Of a stretch of DNA of 64,000 nt, positions 55,964-64,000 are shown in pieces; positions within the stretch are counted from its first letter, which is position 1; every line of letters begins with the position of its first letter. The position numbers and the translations under genes were made by a program. This stretch comes from Flavobacteriaceae bacterium (lineage in GTDB: Bacteria > Bacteroidota > Bacteroidia > Flavobacteriales > Flavobacteriaceae), in the NCBI GenBank assembly GCA_947456815.1, contig CANGTL010000001.1:1-64000 (forward strand), written 5' to 3'. The notes below the pieces were generated by a model. The model made no database searches and was not told the DNA's origin. It saw nothing but the letters and a program-made list of their open reading frames with translations.

Positions 55964-56914
55964 ATGAATAATAGATCAAAAATATACGTTGCAGGTCATA
56001 ATGGAATGGTGGGAGGTGCGATTTGGAGTGCTCTCAAAAGTGCTGGCTACAACAACCTCCTCGGGAAAAGTAGTGCGGAATTAGATTTGAGGAATCAAAA
56101 TTCTGTGTTCGAATTTTTTGCAAATGAAAAGCCAGAAATCGTGATTGATGCTGCGGCTAGAGTGGGTGGCATATTGGCGAACAACGATTATCCTTTTACA
56201 TTCTTGATGGAGAATATGCAAATTCAAAACAATCTCATTGATAACTCACTAAAGCAAAATGTCGAGAAATTTATTTTCTTAGGAAGCTCTTGCATTTACC
56301 CTAAATTAGCGCCACAACCATTGAAAGAGGAATATTTGCTGACTTCGTCACTCGAACCAACAAACGAATGGTATGCAATTGCAAAAATCTCTGGAGTTAA
56401 GAGCTGCGAAGCTATTAGAAAGCAATTTGGGAAAGATTTTGTGAGTCTAATGCCAACCAATTTATATGGTCCCAATGACAATTTTGATTTGCAAACGTCG
56501 CATGTGCTACCAGCCATGATGAGAAAATTTCATGAAGCCAAAGAAAACAACCATTCGCCAGTAAAACTTTGGGGTTCTGGAACACCGATGCGCGAGTTTT
56601 TACATGTGAAAGATTTAGCGGAAGCAGTTGTTTTTGCAATGCAGCATCATTTTGAAGAGAATTTATATAATGTTGGGACAGGAGTTGATTTAACAATTAA
56701 ATCCTTGGCTGAGCTAATACAGAAAACAGTTGGACACCACGGTGAAATAATATGGGATAGTTCAAAACCAGACGGCACACCGAAAAAATTAATGGATGTT
56801 TCTAAAATGAAAAATCAAGGTTGGAGTTCGAAAATTGCACTGGAAGATGGAATTCAGTCAACATATCAATGGTTTTTAGAGCATGCAAATAACTATAAAG
56901 AAGTAAAAATTTAA
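55964..56914 (+). CDS. fcl: GDP-L-fucose synthase
   Basis: Fcl (WcaG) epimerises and reduces GDP-4-keto-6-deoxymannose to GDP-L-fucose with NADPH. The 316-residue protein has the loop VAGHNGMVGGAIWSALK, VIDAAARVGGILANNDYPF, LGSSCIYPKLAPQPLKEEYL, the catalytic Tyr/Lys in EWYAIAKISGVKSCEA, and PTNLYGPNDNFDLQTSHVLP. It precedes gmd, the reverse of the usual gmd-fcl order, and the two together make the full path from GDP-mannose. Confidence 0.96.
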   Translation: MNNRSKIYVAGHNGMVGGAIWSALKSAGYNNLLGKSSAELDLRNQNSVFEFFANEKPEIVIDAAARVGGILANNDYPFTFLMENMQIQNNLIDNSLKQNVEKFIFLGSSCIYPKLAPQPLKEEYLLTSSLEPTNEWYAIAKISGVKSCEAIRKQFGKDFVSLMPTNLYGPNDNFDLQTSHVLPAMMRKFHEAKENNHSPVKLWGSGTPMREFLHVKDLAEAVVFAMQHHFEENLYNVGTGVDLTIKSLAELIQKTVGHHGEIIWDSSKPDGTPKKLMDVSKMKNQGWSSKIALEDGIQSTYQWFLEHANNYKEVKI

Positions 56915-56939
56915 TTAAGAATATATTAAACTAGAACCA

Positions 56940-58088
56940 ATGAAAACGGCATTAATAACAGGAATAACAGGTCAAGATGGTGCATATTTAGCAGAACTAT
57001 TACTTGAAAAAGGTTATATGGTTCATGGAATAAAAAGAAGATCATCGATGTTTAATACGGCGCGTATCGATCACTTGTATCAGGACCCACATGCTAAAGA
57101 AATCAAATTGAAATTGCATTATGGTGATATGACTGATTCGATGAACTTAACGCGAATTATTCAAGAAGTACAACCAGATGAAATCTACAACTTGGCGGCG
57201 ATGTCTCACGTGAAAGTGAGTTTTGATACACCCGAATATACTGCGAATGCGGATGGTATTGGTACTTTAAGACTTTTGGAGGCTGTTCGTCTTTTGGGGC
57301 TTCAGAATAAAACGAAGATTTATCAAGCATCGACTTCAGAATTGTATGGCTTGGTTCAAGCGGTACCTCAATCAGAAACGACACCATTTTATCCGCGTTC
57401 GCCTTATGCAGTCGCGAAAATATACGCGTATTGGATTACCGTGAATTATCGAGAAGCTTATAATATGTTCGCATGTAATGGAATTCTTTTTAACCACGAA
57501 TCGCCTTTGCGTGGAGAAACGTTCGTAACCCGAAAAATTACGCGAGCTGTTGCCAAAATTGCTTTAGGTCTTCAAAATGATTTGTTTATGGGGAACCTCG
57601 ATGCGCAAAGAGATTGGGGACACGCCAAAGATTATGTAGAGGCAATGTGGAGAATATTGCAACAAGATGTAGCGGAAGATTATGTGATTGCAACAGGTGT
57701 AACTACACGTGTTCGCGATTTTATTAAAATGGCTTTTCAACAAGTTGGTTTTAAGATACGATTTGAAGGAGAAGGTGTAGACGAAAAAGGAATATTAGAG
57801 TCTATAGATCAAGAAGCTTATCAAGACGCCTTAGGACATAATATTGCCGATTTTAATATCCCAGCCATTGGTTCAGTTTTGGTCAAAGTAGATCCAGCCT
57901 ATTTCAGACCAACTGAAGTAGATCTTTTGATTGGCGATCCAACTAAATCAAAAACAAAATTAGGATGGCAACCAAAATATGATTTGAAAATGTTAGTGGA
58001 AGAAATGGTCGCAATGGATGTTTCTTTATTTCTAAAAGACATTCATTTGGTAAAAGGCGGGCACAAAATTTTGAAACAGGCGGAATAA
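56940..58088 (+). CDS. gmd: GDP-mannose 4,6-dehydratase
   Basis: Gmd converts GDP-D-mannose to GDP-4-keto-6-deoxymannose, the substrate of fcl just upstream. The 382-residue protein starts [20 protein letters not shown] and has [60 protein letters not shown], the Tyr/Lys in [20 protein letters not shown], and [20 protein letters not shown]. Length and motif order are standard. GDP-mannose itself must come from genes outside the window. Confidence 0.97.
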   Translation: MKTALITGITGQDGAYLAELLLEKGYMVHGIKRRSSMFNTARIDHLYQDPHAKEIKLKLHYGDMTDSMNLTRIIQEVQPDEIYNLAAMSHVKVSFDTPEYTANADGIGTLRLLEAVRLLGLQNKTKIYQASTSELYGLVQAVPQSETTPFYPRSPYAVAKIYAYWITVNYREAYNMFACNGILFNHESPLRGETFVTRKITRAVAKIALGLQNDLFMGNLDAQRDWGHAKDYVEAMWRILQQDVAEDYVIATGVTTRVRDFIKMAFQQVGFKIRFEGEGVDEKGILESIDQEAYQDALGHNIADFNIPAIGSVLVKVDPAYFRPTEVDLLIGDPTKSKTKLGWQPKYDLKMLVEEMVAMDVSLFLKDIHLVKGGHKILKQAE

Positions 58089-58127
58089 ATCAATTCAGAC
58101 TCAATTCAGAACTTTTTTATAAGCCAT

Positions 58128-59282
58128 ATGGAAAAGATACAAGATAGAAAAATTGTAGTGGTGAATCAAGCTACGAATTATCTTACTGTTGGTTTTTGTA
58201 ATGCTTTTTTGGTAAAATTCGACAAAGTAAGCTTGATTACAGGTACTATACATGTACAGGGGGAAGACCTTAATTCTGTAGTTGATGTAACTTTTATAAA
58301 CAAATGGGGAGATGGTTCCAACGGTAAAAAGTTTCTATCTTATATCAAGGCTTGTTTTAAAATCTATTGGTTGTTAATCACAAAATATCGTGGTTTTGAA
58401 GTCTTTTTTGTGTCAATTCCACCAATGGGTTATTTGCTTAATTTGATTTTACCGCATCGTTTTAGTATGGTGATTTGGGATGTATATCCAGATATTTTTA
58501 AAATAACTGGTATGAAAGAAACAAATCCACTATACAGAGTTTGGGCATACTTGAATAGAATATCATTTAAAAAATCTTACCGGCTTTTTACAATCAGCGA
58601 TAAAATGGCCGATTTGCTTGAAATCTATGTTGATAGAAGCAAAATTATTATTCAGCCAATTTGGTCTATTTTTCAGCAAAATGAGCGAGTTCCCAAAACT
58701 GACAATCCATTTATCTTAAAGCACCAATTGCAAAATAAATTCATCGTTCAATATTCTGGAAATATTGGATTGACGCATAAAGTTGAAGTTGTCGTTGCAT
58801 TAGCTGAATTAATGAAAGATAACAATCAAATTATTTTTCAAATTATTGGTCGCGGTCCACGAGTACCTACACTTCAAAAAATAGTCGAGGAGAAGCAACT
58901 GCCAAATTGCTTTTTTCTGCCTTTTCAATCCGATGAGATGTTTCCTTATTCATTATCAGCTGCTGATTTAGGAATTGTAATATTAGACGAATTAACTTCG
59001 AAAGGCTGTGTGCCAAGCAAGTCTTACAACCTAATGAGTTATGGTATTCCGTCACTTTACATAGCGGGTAAAGACTCAGAGCTTTACAGCTATGCCCAGA
59101 AATTTGAAAATGCAAAGTGTTTTCAGGAAAATGAATTAGAAAAAGCAAAGGATTTCATAGAAAAGTTAAGTGGAGACATGATTTTGTGGAAAGATATGTC
59201 TGAAAAAGCACAAGCAGCATCTACATTATTTAGAAGACCCAATGCGGATAGATTTGTTGATTTGTATTTACAAAATGACTAA
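58128..59282 (+). CDS. Family 4 glycosyltransferase (WbuB-like)
   Basis: A 384-residue GT-B protein. VVNQATNYLTVGFCNAFLVK opens the acceptor domain, with the hydrophobic region FVSIPPMGYLLNLILPHRFS and WDVYPDIFKITGMKETNPLY in the middle; FIVQYSGNIGLTHKVEVVVA starts the donor domain, and SKGCVPSKSYNLMSYGIPSL carries the sugar-binding K-x-Y/E region seen in WbuB-type transferases. It follows gmd by 39 bases, so a role near fucose is possible but unproven. A 184-base gap without a visible gene follows. Confidence 0.87.
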   Translation: MEKIQDRKIVVVNQATNYLTVGFCNAFLVKFDKVSLITGTIHVQGEDLNSVVDVTFINKWGDGSNGKKFLSYIKACFKIYWLLITKYRGFEVFFVSIPPMGYLLNLILPHRFSMVIWDVYPDIFKITGMKETNPLYRVWAYLNRISFKKSYRLFTISDKMADLLEIYVDRSKIIIQPIWSIFQQNERVPKTDNPFILKHQLQNKFIVQYSGNIGLTHKVEVVVALAELMKDNNQIIFQIIGRGPRVPTLQKIVEEKQLPNCFFLPFQSDEMFPYSLSAADLGIVILDELTSKGCVPSKSYNLMSYGIPSLYIAGKDSELYSYAQKFENAKCFQENELEKAKDFIEKLSGDMILWKDMSEKAQAASTLFRRPNADRFVDLYLQND

Positions 59283-59466
59283 TGTTCAAATTGCTCCAAA
59301 ACTAATCCTTTCGATCACTTTATAATGATTAGAAAAGATTAAACTTGCGCAGTAGTAGCGCTATTTATTAATTTATAACTACATCAATAAATTAATTTTG
59401 AAAGTTTTCATTCATTAAAATTAGATAGATAATATTAATACTACAGAAATAAAATAATAGATACCA

Positions 59467-60606
59467 ATGAAGGAGAAGTTAGTAACTACATTAAAAAATA
59501 ATCTTAAAAACATTTACGGCTGGAGAACAAAGCGGAAAATAATAGTTTTTTCGATAGATGATTATGGAAATGTTAGGGTAGATTCAAAAAAAGCTAGGAT
59601 AGCAATGGACAACGCAGGTCTAAAAATTTTTAGCCGATTTGATGTCTTAGATACTCTTGAAACCACAGATGATTTGTCGATGTTGTATGAAACTTTAACT
59701 AGTGTAAAAGATAAAAATGAAAAACCTGCCGTATTTACAGCCTTTGCACTTCCTTGTAACATTGATTTTGAAGCTATTGCGTCAAATAAATATTCAGAGT
59801 TTTCTAACGAACTTTTACCTAAAACATTTCAAAGGCTTGAAAATCAACAACCGGAAGCATATTCAGGCACTTGGGATTTATGGAAAGAAGGAATTGATAA
59901 AGGATTGATGGTTCCTCAATTCCATGGGCGAGAGCATTTAAATCTAAAAATATTTAGAAAAAAATTACAAGACAAAAGTAGCGACATTCTCACTTCACTT
60001 AAGCATCAATCGTATACTAGCATTGATGATTCAGCCTTCCCTACGATGAGCTTTACAGCTGCTTTTGATTTTCGCACATTTGAAGAGAATGATGAACACG
60101 AATTAATAATTAAAGATGGCTTAGATTGTTTTGAAAAAGTATTTGGTTATCGAGCTACTCACTTCAATTCTCCGGGAGGAGGAGAGCATCCCATCATTCA
60201 TAATTATTTGTTAGCCAATGGCATTAGATCTTTAGATACTGAATTTATTAAGAACCAACACCAAGGGGAAGGAGTCTATAAACGACTAGTGAATTATACA
60301 GGAAAGCGAAATAGTTTGAATATGATTTATGAAGTTAGGAATGTTGTTTTTGAACCTACAGAGCAAAAAGGAATTGATTGGGTGGCATATGCAATGAAGC
60401 AAATAGAAACTGCTTTCTATTGGAATCGTCCAGCAATTATTAGCTCACATCGCGTTAATTTTTGTGGTCATCTTGATGAAAATAATAGAAAAATTGGTAT
60501 CGAGTCCTTACAATTATTGTTGTCAAAAATAGTCCAACAATGGCCTGATGTTGAGTTTATGGCTTCACATGAGTTGAGCGAACTTATTGCCAAAGATCGC
60601 TCATAG
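59467..60606 (+). CDS. Divergent polysaccharide deacetylase-like (CE4/NodB-like) protein, copy 2
   Basis: A 379-residue paralogue of the protein at 48870. The same landmarks recur: GWRTKRKIIVFSIDDYGNVR (Asp31-Asp32), LWKEGIDKGLMVPQFHGREH (His153, His157), FGYRATHFNSPGGGEHPIIH, and ISSHRVNFCGHLDENNRK (His328). The His and Asp candidates of a metal-dependent deacetylase are conserved between the copies while much of the rest differs, which favours activity in both. It starts a sub-cluster followed by a CapK-like enzyme, and both lack signal peptides, so the substrate should be cytoplasmic. Confidence 0.7.
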   Translation: MKEKLVTTLKNNLKNIYGWRTKRKIIVFSIDDYGNVRVDSKKARIAMDNAGLKIFSRFDVLDTLETTDDLSMLYETLTSVKDKNEKPAVFTAFALPCNIDFEAIASNKYSEFSNELLPKTFQRLENQQPEAYSGTWDLWKEGIDKGLMVPQFHGREHLNLKIFRKKLQDKSSDILTSLKHQSYTSIDDSAFPTMSFTAAFDFRTFEENDEHELIIKDGLDCFEKVFGYRATHFNSPGGGEHPIIHNYLLANGIRSLDTEFIKNQHQGEGVYKRLVNYTGKRNSLNMIYEVRNVVFEPTEQKGIDWVAYAMKQIETAFYWNRPAIISSHRVNFCGHLDENNRKIGIESLQLLLSKIVQQWPDVEFMASHELSELIAKDRS

Positions 60607-60639
60607 TTATTTTAATTGTTTAGAATTATATAGTATCGA

Positions 60640-61989
60640 ATGATCGTTAATTTAAGAAAAATAGTACTAACAATTTACGACCTTATTGCTGGTGGTATGA
60701 TTTCAAAAAATCTAAATGAAATTCGTCAAGTAAATTTTGATTTGGATGCAAAACAGAAAATAGCCTATCAGCAACAGCAGTTTTCAAGTTTATGGAAGCA
60801 AGTAAATCAAAATGTTTCGTACTACAAAGATCAATCTGAAACAATAACATTACATCAATTGCCTGTAGTCAATAAAAATTTCATTAATGCAAATTTTGAT
60901 CTGTTCTTATCTAGTAAATACTCTAGAAAGAAACTTAAAAAGGTCTCAACAAGCGGATCCACCGGCGTTCCATTTATCATTTACCACAATAAAGAGAAAG
61001 TAAAAAGACAAATTGCAGATACACTTCTGTTTAATGAAATTTGTGGTTATAATTTTGGAGAGCGACTTGTTTATCTGCGTATTTGGAATGATATTAATCA
61101 ATTAAACTTTATTCAAAAATTAACTAAGAACATTCTACCAATCAATACGCTTCATCTTTCTTCTGAAAGTACTCAATCAATTATTGATGAAATTGAAAAG
61201 TCGGGAAATACCGTTTCGATTTTGAGCTACGCGTCTTCTTTGGAATTATTGAGTCAAAATTTGGAACGCATGAGAGTAACCTCGATAAAGGGTAAAATAA
61301 GTTGCATCATAACAATGGCTGAAGCATTACCAATTCAAACAAAAAGGAATTTAGAGCAAGTTTTTGATTGTCCAGTTTATTCAAGATATTCTAACTCAGA
61401 AAATGGATTTATAGCACATCAGATTCCAGGATATGGAGAAAATTATTTTATTAATAACGCCAGTTTTATTGTCGAAATTCTTGACATCAATGATGATATT
61501 CCAGTAGATGATGGCAAAATGGGACGAATTGTCGTAACCGATTTGTTCAACGACGCCGTACCATTAATTCGTTATGATACGGGTGATATTGGTGTTCGAA
61601 ATACAATCAAAATATTAGGGAAAGATGTTAGTGTGATTGAAAAAATTGAAGGAAGAAAATTAGATTTTATCTGCGATACTGCAGGGAAACTTTTATCACC
61701 ACATGCCGTTGATTATGGTTTACGTACAATTGAAGAAATTAAGCAGTTTCAACTTATACAGCTTAGCGAATTCGATTATAAATTAAAACTTAATGCTAAG
61801 CCAGACACAGATTTAAAAAAGTCAGCCGCATTGGCAGAAAAAGGAGTAAAGGCATTTCTTGGAGATGAGGCAAAAATTGAAATAGAATTTGTTGAAGAAA
61901 TACCTTTACTTTTATCAGGAAAGCGTCGTATTGTGGTCAATGAGTGGAAAAAGGAGAAAGAAAGAAATCAAACTGATAATGTACAGTAA
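60640..61989 (+). CDS. CapK-like adenylate-forming enzyme (phenylacetate-CoA ligase family)
   Basis: A 449-residue AMP-binding protein of the CapK/PaaK type. The ATP loop is KKVSTSGSTGVPFIIYHNKE, and later motifs are YSRYSNSENGFIAHQIPGYG (adenine side), GRIVVTDLFNDAVPLIRYDT with GDIGVRN, and a C-terminal KIEGRKLDFICD. CapK-like genes are common in capsule loci and are thought to activate an acyl acid for attachment, but no reaction is established. The C-terminal end overlaps the initiating transferase by 11 bases. Confidence 0.87.
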   Translation: MIVNLRKIVLTIYDLIAGGMISKNLNEIRQVNFDLDAKQKIAYQQQQFSSLWKQVNQNVSYYKDQSETITLHQLPVVNKNFINANFDLFLSSKYSRKKLKKVSTSGSTGVPFIIYHNKEKVKRQIADTLLFNEICGYNFGERLVYLRIWNDINQLNFIQKLTKNILPINTLHLSSESTQSIIDEIEKSGNTVSILSYASSLELLSQNLERMRVTSIKGKISCIITMAEALPIQTKRNLEQVFDCPVYSRYSNSENGFIAHQIPGYGENYFINNASFIVEILDINDDIPVDDGKMGRIVVTDLFNDAVPLIRYDTGDIGVRNTIKILGKDVSVIEKIEGRKLDFICDTAGKLLSPHAVDYGLRTIEEIKQFQLIQLSEFDYKLKLNAKPDTDLKKSAALAEKGVKAFLGDEAKIEIEFVEEIPLLLSGKRRIVVNEWKKEKERNQTDNVQ

Positions 61990-62575
61990 TTTTTTTAAAA
62001 GAATTCTAGATTTTACAGCAGCATTATTCATATTGTTGCTTGTTTTGTTTCCCTTGTTACTAATATCAATGATAATATTGGCAGATACAAGAGGCCCATT
62101 ATTTTTTCGTCAAGAGCGGGTCGGAAAGGGATTGACCTTTTTTAAAGTCTATAAATTCAGAACGATGACGCATGAGAAGAGAACCGTTGGCAGCAAACCC
62201 ATTATCGGAAAAGCGGATGGGGTGACCAAAGTGGGTTATTATCTCAGAAGATATAAGATAGATGAATTACCTCAATTATTCAACGTGTTATTTGGTGATA
62301 TGAGTTTGGTTGGACCAAGGCCTAGCATACCCGATCAGTTACTACAAATGACGGAAGAGGAAAAACAGCGTTATTCAGTTCGACCTGGCTTGACTGGTTT
62401 GGCACAGATAAATGGAAACATTCATCTGAGTTGGAAGGAACGTTTTGTATACGATTTGAAATACGTTGATCACGTTAACTTCTGGAATGATTTAAAAATT
62501 ATTTTCAGAACTGTATTTATTGTTATTTTAGGAGAACAAAAATTTCTTAACAAACCTTTGATGGATGAAAAATAA
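61979..62575 (+). CDS. PglC/WcaJ-type polyprenyl-phosphate sugar-1-phosphate transferase
   Basis: A 198-residue initiating phosphoglycosyltransferase that loads the first sugar phosphate on undecaprenyl phosphate. It has one N-terminal membrane segment (LFILLLVLFPLLLISMIILA), then RGPLFFRQERVGKGLTFFKV, YKFRTM, YLRRYKIDELPQLFNVLFGD, MSLVGPRPSIPDQLLQM, and RPGLTGLAQINGN. The short single-domain form is the PglC/PglB-like class. ATG 61979 gives this N-terminus. Its place at the start of a formyltransferase/PIG-L cluster suggests that the first sugar carries a modified amino group. Confidence 0.94.
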   Translation: MYSNFFKRILDFTAALFILLLVLFPLLLISMIILADTRGPLFFRQERVGKGLTFFKVYKFRTMTHEKRTVGSKPIIGKADGVTKVGYYLRRYKIDELPQLFNVLFGDMSLVGPRPSIPDQLLQMTEEEKQRYSVRPGLTGLAQINGNIHLSWKERFVYDLKYVDHVNFWNDLKIIFRTVFIVILGEQKFLNKPLMDEK

Positions 62576-63563
62576 TATAGTCGAAAATCCGAAAATTATA
62601 GTCATTGGTAGTGTAAATAGCAGTCGAAAAACACTCGAAAAACTCATCGAGCATGATTTGAAAGTTGTTGCAGTTTTGGGTTTACATCCAGAAGATGCAA
62701 AAAATGTTTCTGGTTATTGTGATTTAAAAGAACTAAGCGAAAAAGCAAAAATTCCTTTTCAGTATTTCAGTAAAGTAAATGATTCGACGGTTGTTGACTT
62801 TGTGAAATCAAAAAATCCAGATTTAGTTTTCGTAGTGGGTTTATCACAAATGATTCGCGAGGAGTTGTTAGAAATTCCCAAATATGGTCTCATAGGTTAC
62901 CATCCAACGCGTTTGCCTGAAGGAAGAGGAAGGGGAGCTATGGCTTGGATAATTTTAGGAAAAGCTCAAGGAGCGGCATCATTTTTTAAGATGGATGAAG
63001 GTATGGATTCGGGGTCGATTTGGACACAAGTAAATTATGATGTAGATGAAAATGACGATGCAACTTCGGTAGTACGTCAAATCTTAACAGCGATAGACAA
63101 AGCCCTTGACTCCGTTTTGCCAGATCTTAAGAAAGGAGTTTTCTTCACCACACCTCAAGACGAATCAAAAGCTACGTATTTAGGGAGACGTATTCCAGAG
63201 GATGGACTGATAAACTGGAAAGATTCTGCAGTTGAAATTCATCGCTTGATTCGAGCAACAACTAAGCCGCTACCAGGAGCCTATACTTATCTGGGAACAA
63301 AAAAAATAATTATTTGGAAGGCATCGTTATCAAATGTCAAGAATCATTTGGGTTGTATTGGTAGAATTTTAATTGCCGACGATAATTATGGGATTCATAT
63401 TCAAACTGGCGAGGGATTATTAAAACTAGAGATAATAGAAGGTGTAGATATTAATGAGTTGAAAGTTGGTAATACATTAGGGTTCAACTTCGAAAAGGAA
63501 TATTTTAAACTTTTTGAAAGGGTAAGAATGATTGAAAATCAAAATATAAATGGGAATGAATAA
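62565..63563 (+). CDS. Sugar N-formyltransferase-like protein (Fmt/ArnA formyltransferase fold)
   Basis: A 332-residue formyltransferase-fold protein. Residues 1-180 contain the folate-dependent core: VFVVGLSQMIREELLEIPKY, GYHPTRLPEGRGRGAMAW (catalytic His113) and EGMDSGSIWTQVNYD (Asp148). The usual Asn two residues before the His is Gly111 here, a variant also found in this HPT..GRGR type. Residues 200-330 are an OB-like C-terminal domain (GRRIPEDGLINWKDSAVEIH). It is intact, unlike the remnant at 38153, and is not closely similar to it. It overlaps both neighbours. Confidence 0.85.
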   Translation: MKNNIVENPKIIVIGSVNSSRKTLEKLIEHDLKVVAVLGLHPEDAKNVSGYCDLKELSEKAKIPFQYFSKVNDSTVVDFVKSKNPDLVFVVGLSQMIREELLEIPKYGLIGYHPTRLPEGRGRGAMAWIILGKAQGAASFFKMDEGMDSGSIWTQVNYDVDENDDATSVVRQILTAIDKALDSVLPDLKKGVFFTTPQDESKATYLGRRIPEDGLINWKDSAVEIHRLIRATTKPLPGAYTYLGTKKIIIWKASLSNVKNHLGCIGRILIADDNYGIHIQTGEGLLKLEIIEGVDINELKVGNTLGFNFEKEYFKLFERVRMIENQNINGNE

Positions 63564-64000
63564 AAGCATTTTAGTAATCGCACCGCATTGCGACGATGAA
63601 ATTTTAGGTTGTGGGGGTACAATGTCTAAACATATTGCCAATGGTCATCATGTGTATGTTGCAATTGTCACTAATGGGCACATAGGTGCGCCCGAATTAT
63701 TTTCTAAAGAAGGAACCGAAAAAGTACGTTCGGAAGCATTGGCTGCACATAAAATTCTGGGTGTTGAGGATACTTTCTTCCTAGATTTTCCCGCACCTCG
63801 TCTGGACACGATTCCATCATATCAGCTCTCAAATGTTATTGCTAAAATAATAAATGAAAAGCAAATAGAAATTCTGTATCTTCCGCATCGCGGAGACATT
63901 CACAAGGATCACCGCATTACGTATGAAGCAGCTTTGGTTGCAGCTAGACCAATTAATAATAGTCCAGTAAAGAAAATTCTTTCCTACGAGACCTTGTCTG
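63556..64000 (+). CDS. PIG-L family deacetylase (partial, runs off the window)
   Basis: The first 148 residues of a PIG-L/LmbE-type zinc deacetylase are visible: SILVIAPHCDDEILGCGGTM (the PHPDDE metal motif, here PHCDDE), HVYVAIVTNGHIG and YLPHRGDIHKDHRITYEAAL (second metal His). Family members remove N-acetyl groups from GlcNAc-type sugars. It overlaps the formyltransferase gene by eight bases; ATG 63550 is an alternative start. A deacetylase followed by a formyltransferase could exchange N-acetyl for N-formyl. The 3' end is outside the window. Confidence 0.9.
   Translation, partial: MNKSILVIAPHCDDEILGCGGTMSKHIANGHHVYVAIVTNGHIGAPELFSKEGTEKVRSEALAAHKILGVEDTFFLDFPAPRLDTIPSYQLSNVIAKIINEKQIEILYLPHRGDIHKDHRITYEAALVAARPINNSPVKKILSYETLS

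Noticed and set aside
59283..59466. Possible gene or gene remnant in the gap before the second CE4-like gene
   Set aside because: All frames are short and broken; only a small GCGC-type palindrome near 59347-59363 was seen, too weak to call.

Overview
The window looks like a low-GC Bacteroidota chromosome, most likely Flavobacterium or a close relative. The evidence is the order rpsD-rpoA-rplQ-carA-eno, Bacteroidota-type -7 boxes (TAnnTTTG) upstream of many genes, no clear Shine-Dalgarno sites, a type IX secretion sorting domain on a large secreted protein, an UpxY-type antiterminator, and several families of short intergenic repeat tracts. I saw no tRNA, rRNA, CRISPR array, insertion sequence or phage gene.

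Positions 1-18133 are housekeeping and mixed genes. They hold the end of the ribosomal protein/RNA polymerase operon (rpsD, rpoA, rplQ), carA, eno, a TPR sensor kinase with its LytTR regulator and a secreted leucine-rich-repeat protein, gltA, two guanidino-modifying hydrolases (the second ctlX) separated by a small four-helix-bundle gene inside inverted repeats, a CpeT-like lipoprotein, a CoA-binding protein, a sodium:solute symporter and recR.

Positions 18206 to the end (about 46 kb, continuing past the window) form one surface polysaccharide locus, almost wholly on the + strand. A first unit (18206-25186) has the export lipoprotein, the Wzc-like chain-length/tyrosine kinase, and three UDP-sugar enzymes (TviC-like, TviB-like, Ugd). 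A second unit starts at 25339 with a winged-helix regulator and an UpxY/RfaH-like antiterminator. It then runs through a dTDP-3-amino-sugar module (rmlB, two fdtA-like ketoisomerases, acyltransferases, two DegT-type transaminase-like proteins), Wzx flippase, glycosyltransferases, a dTDP-4-amino-sugar module resembling the enterobacterial common antigen set (WecD-like, WecE, WecF-like, WecB), an amidotransferase, a Wzy-like polymerase, an MBOAT/SGNH O-acylation pair, a CE4-like/HisC-like/HAD/TupA-like decoration cluster, GDP-fucose synthesis, a CapK-like enzyme, and finally a PglC-type initiating transferase with a formyltransferase and a PIG-L deacetylase. Glucose-1-phosphate thymidylyltransferase (rmlA) and GDP-mannose supply genes are absent and must lie elsewhere.

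The most noteworthy observations are: a decayed sugar N-formyltransferase next to an AT-rich intact WecD-like N-acetyltransferase, suggesting an N-formyl to N-acetyl switch of the surface sugar; a methyltransferase cut by an in-frame TAG with a well-preserved tail; two divergent CE4-like paralogues about 10 kb apart; a double acyltransferase fusion; a regulator with a degenerate nucleotidyltransferase domain and an operator-like dyad on its own -7 box; and a four-helix-bundle gene framed by a perfect 26-bp inverted repeat made of heptamers.
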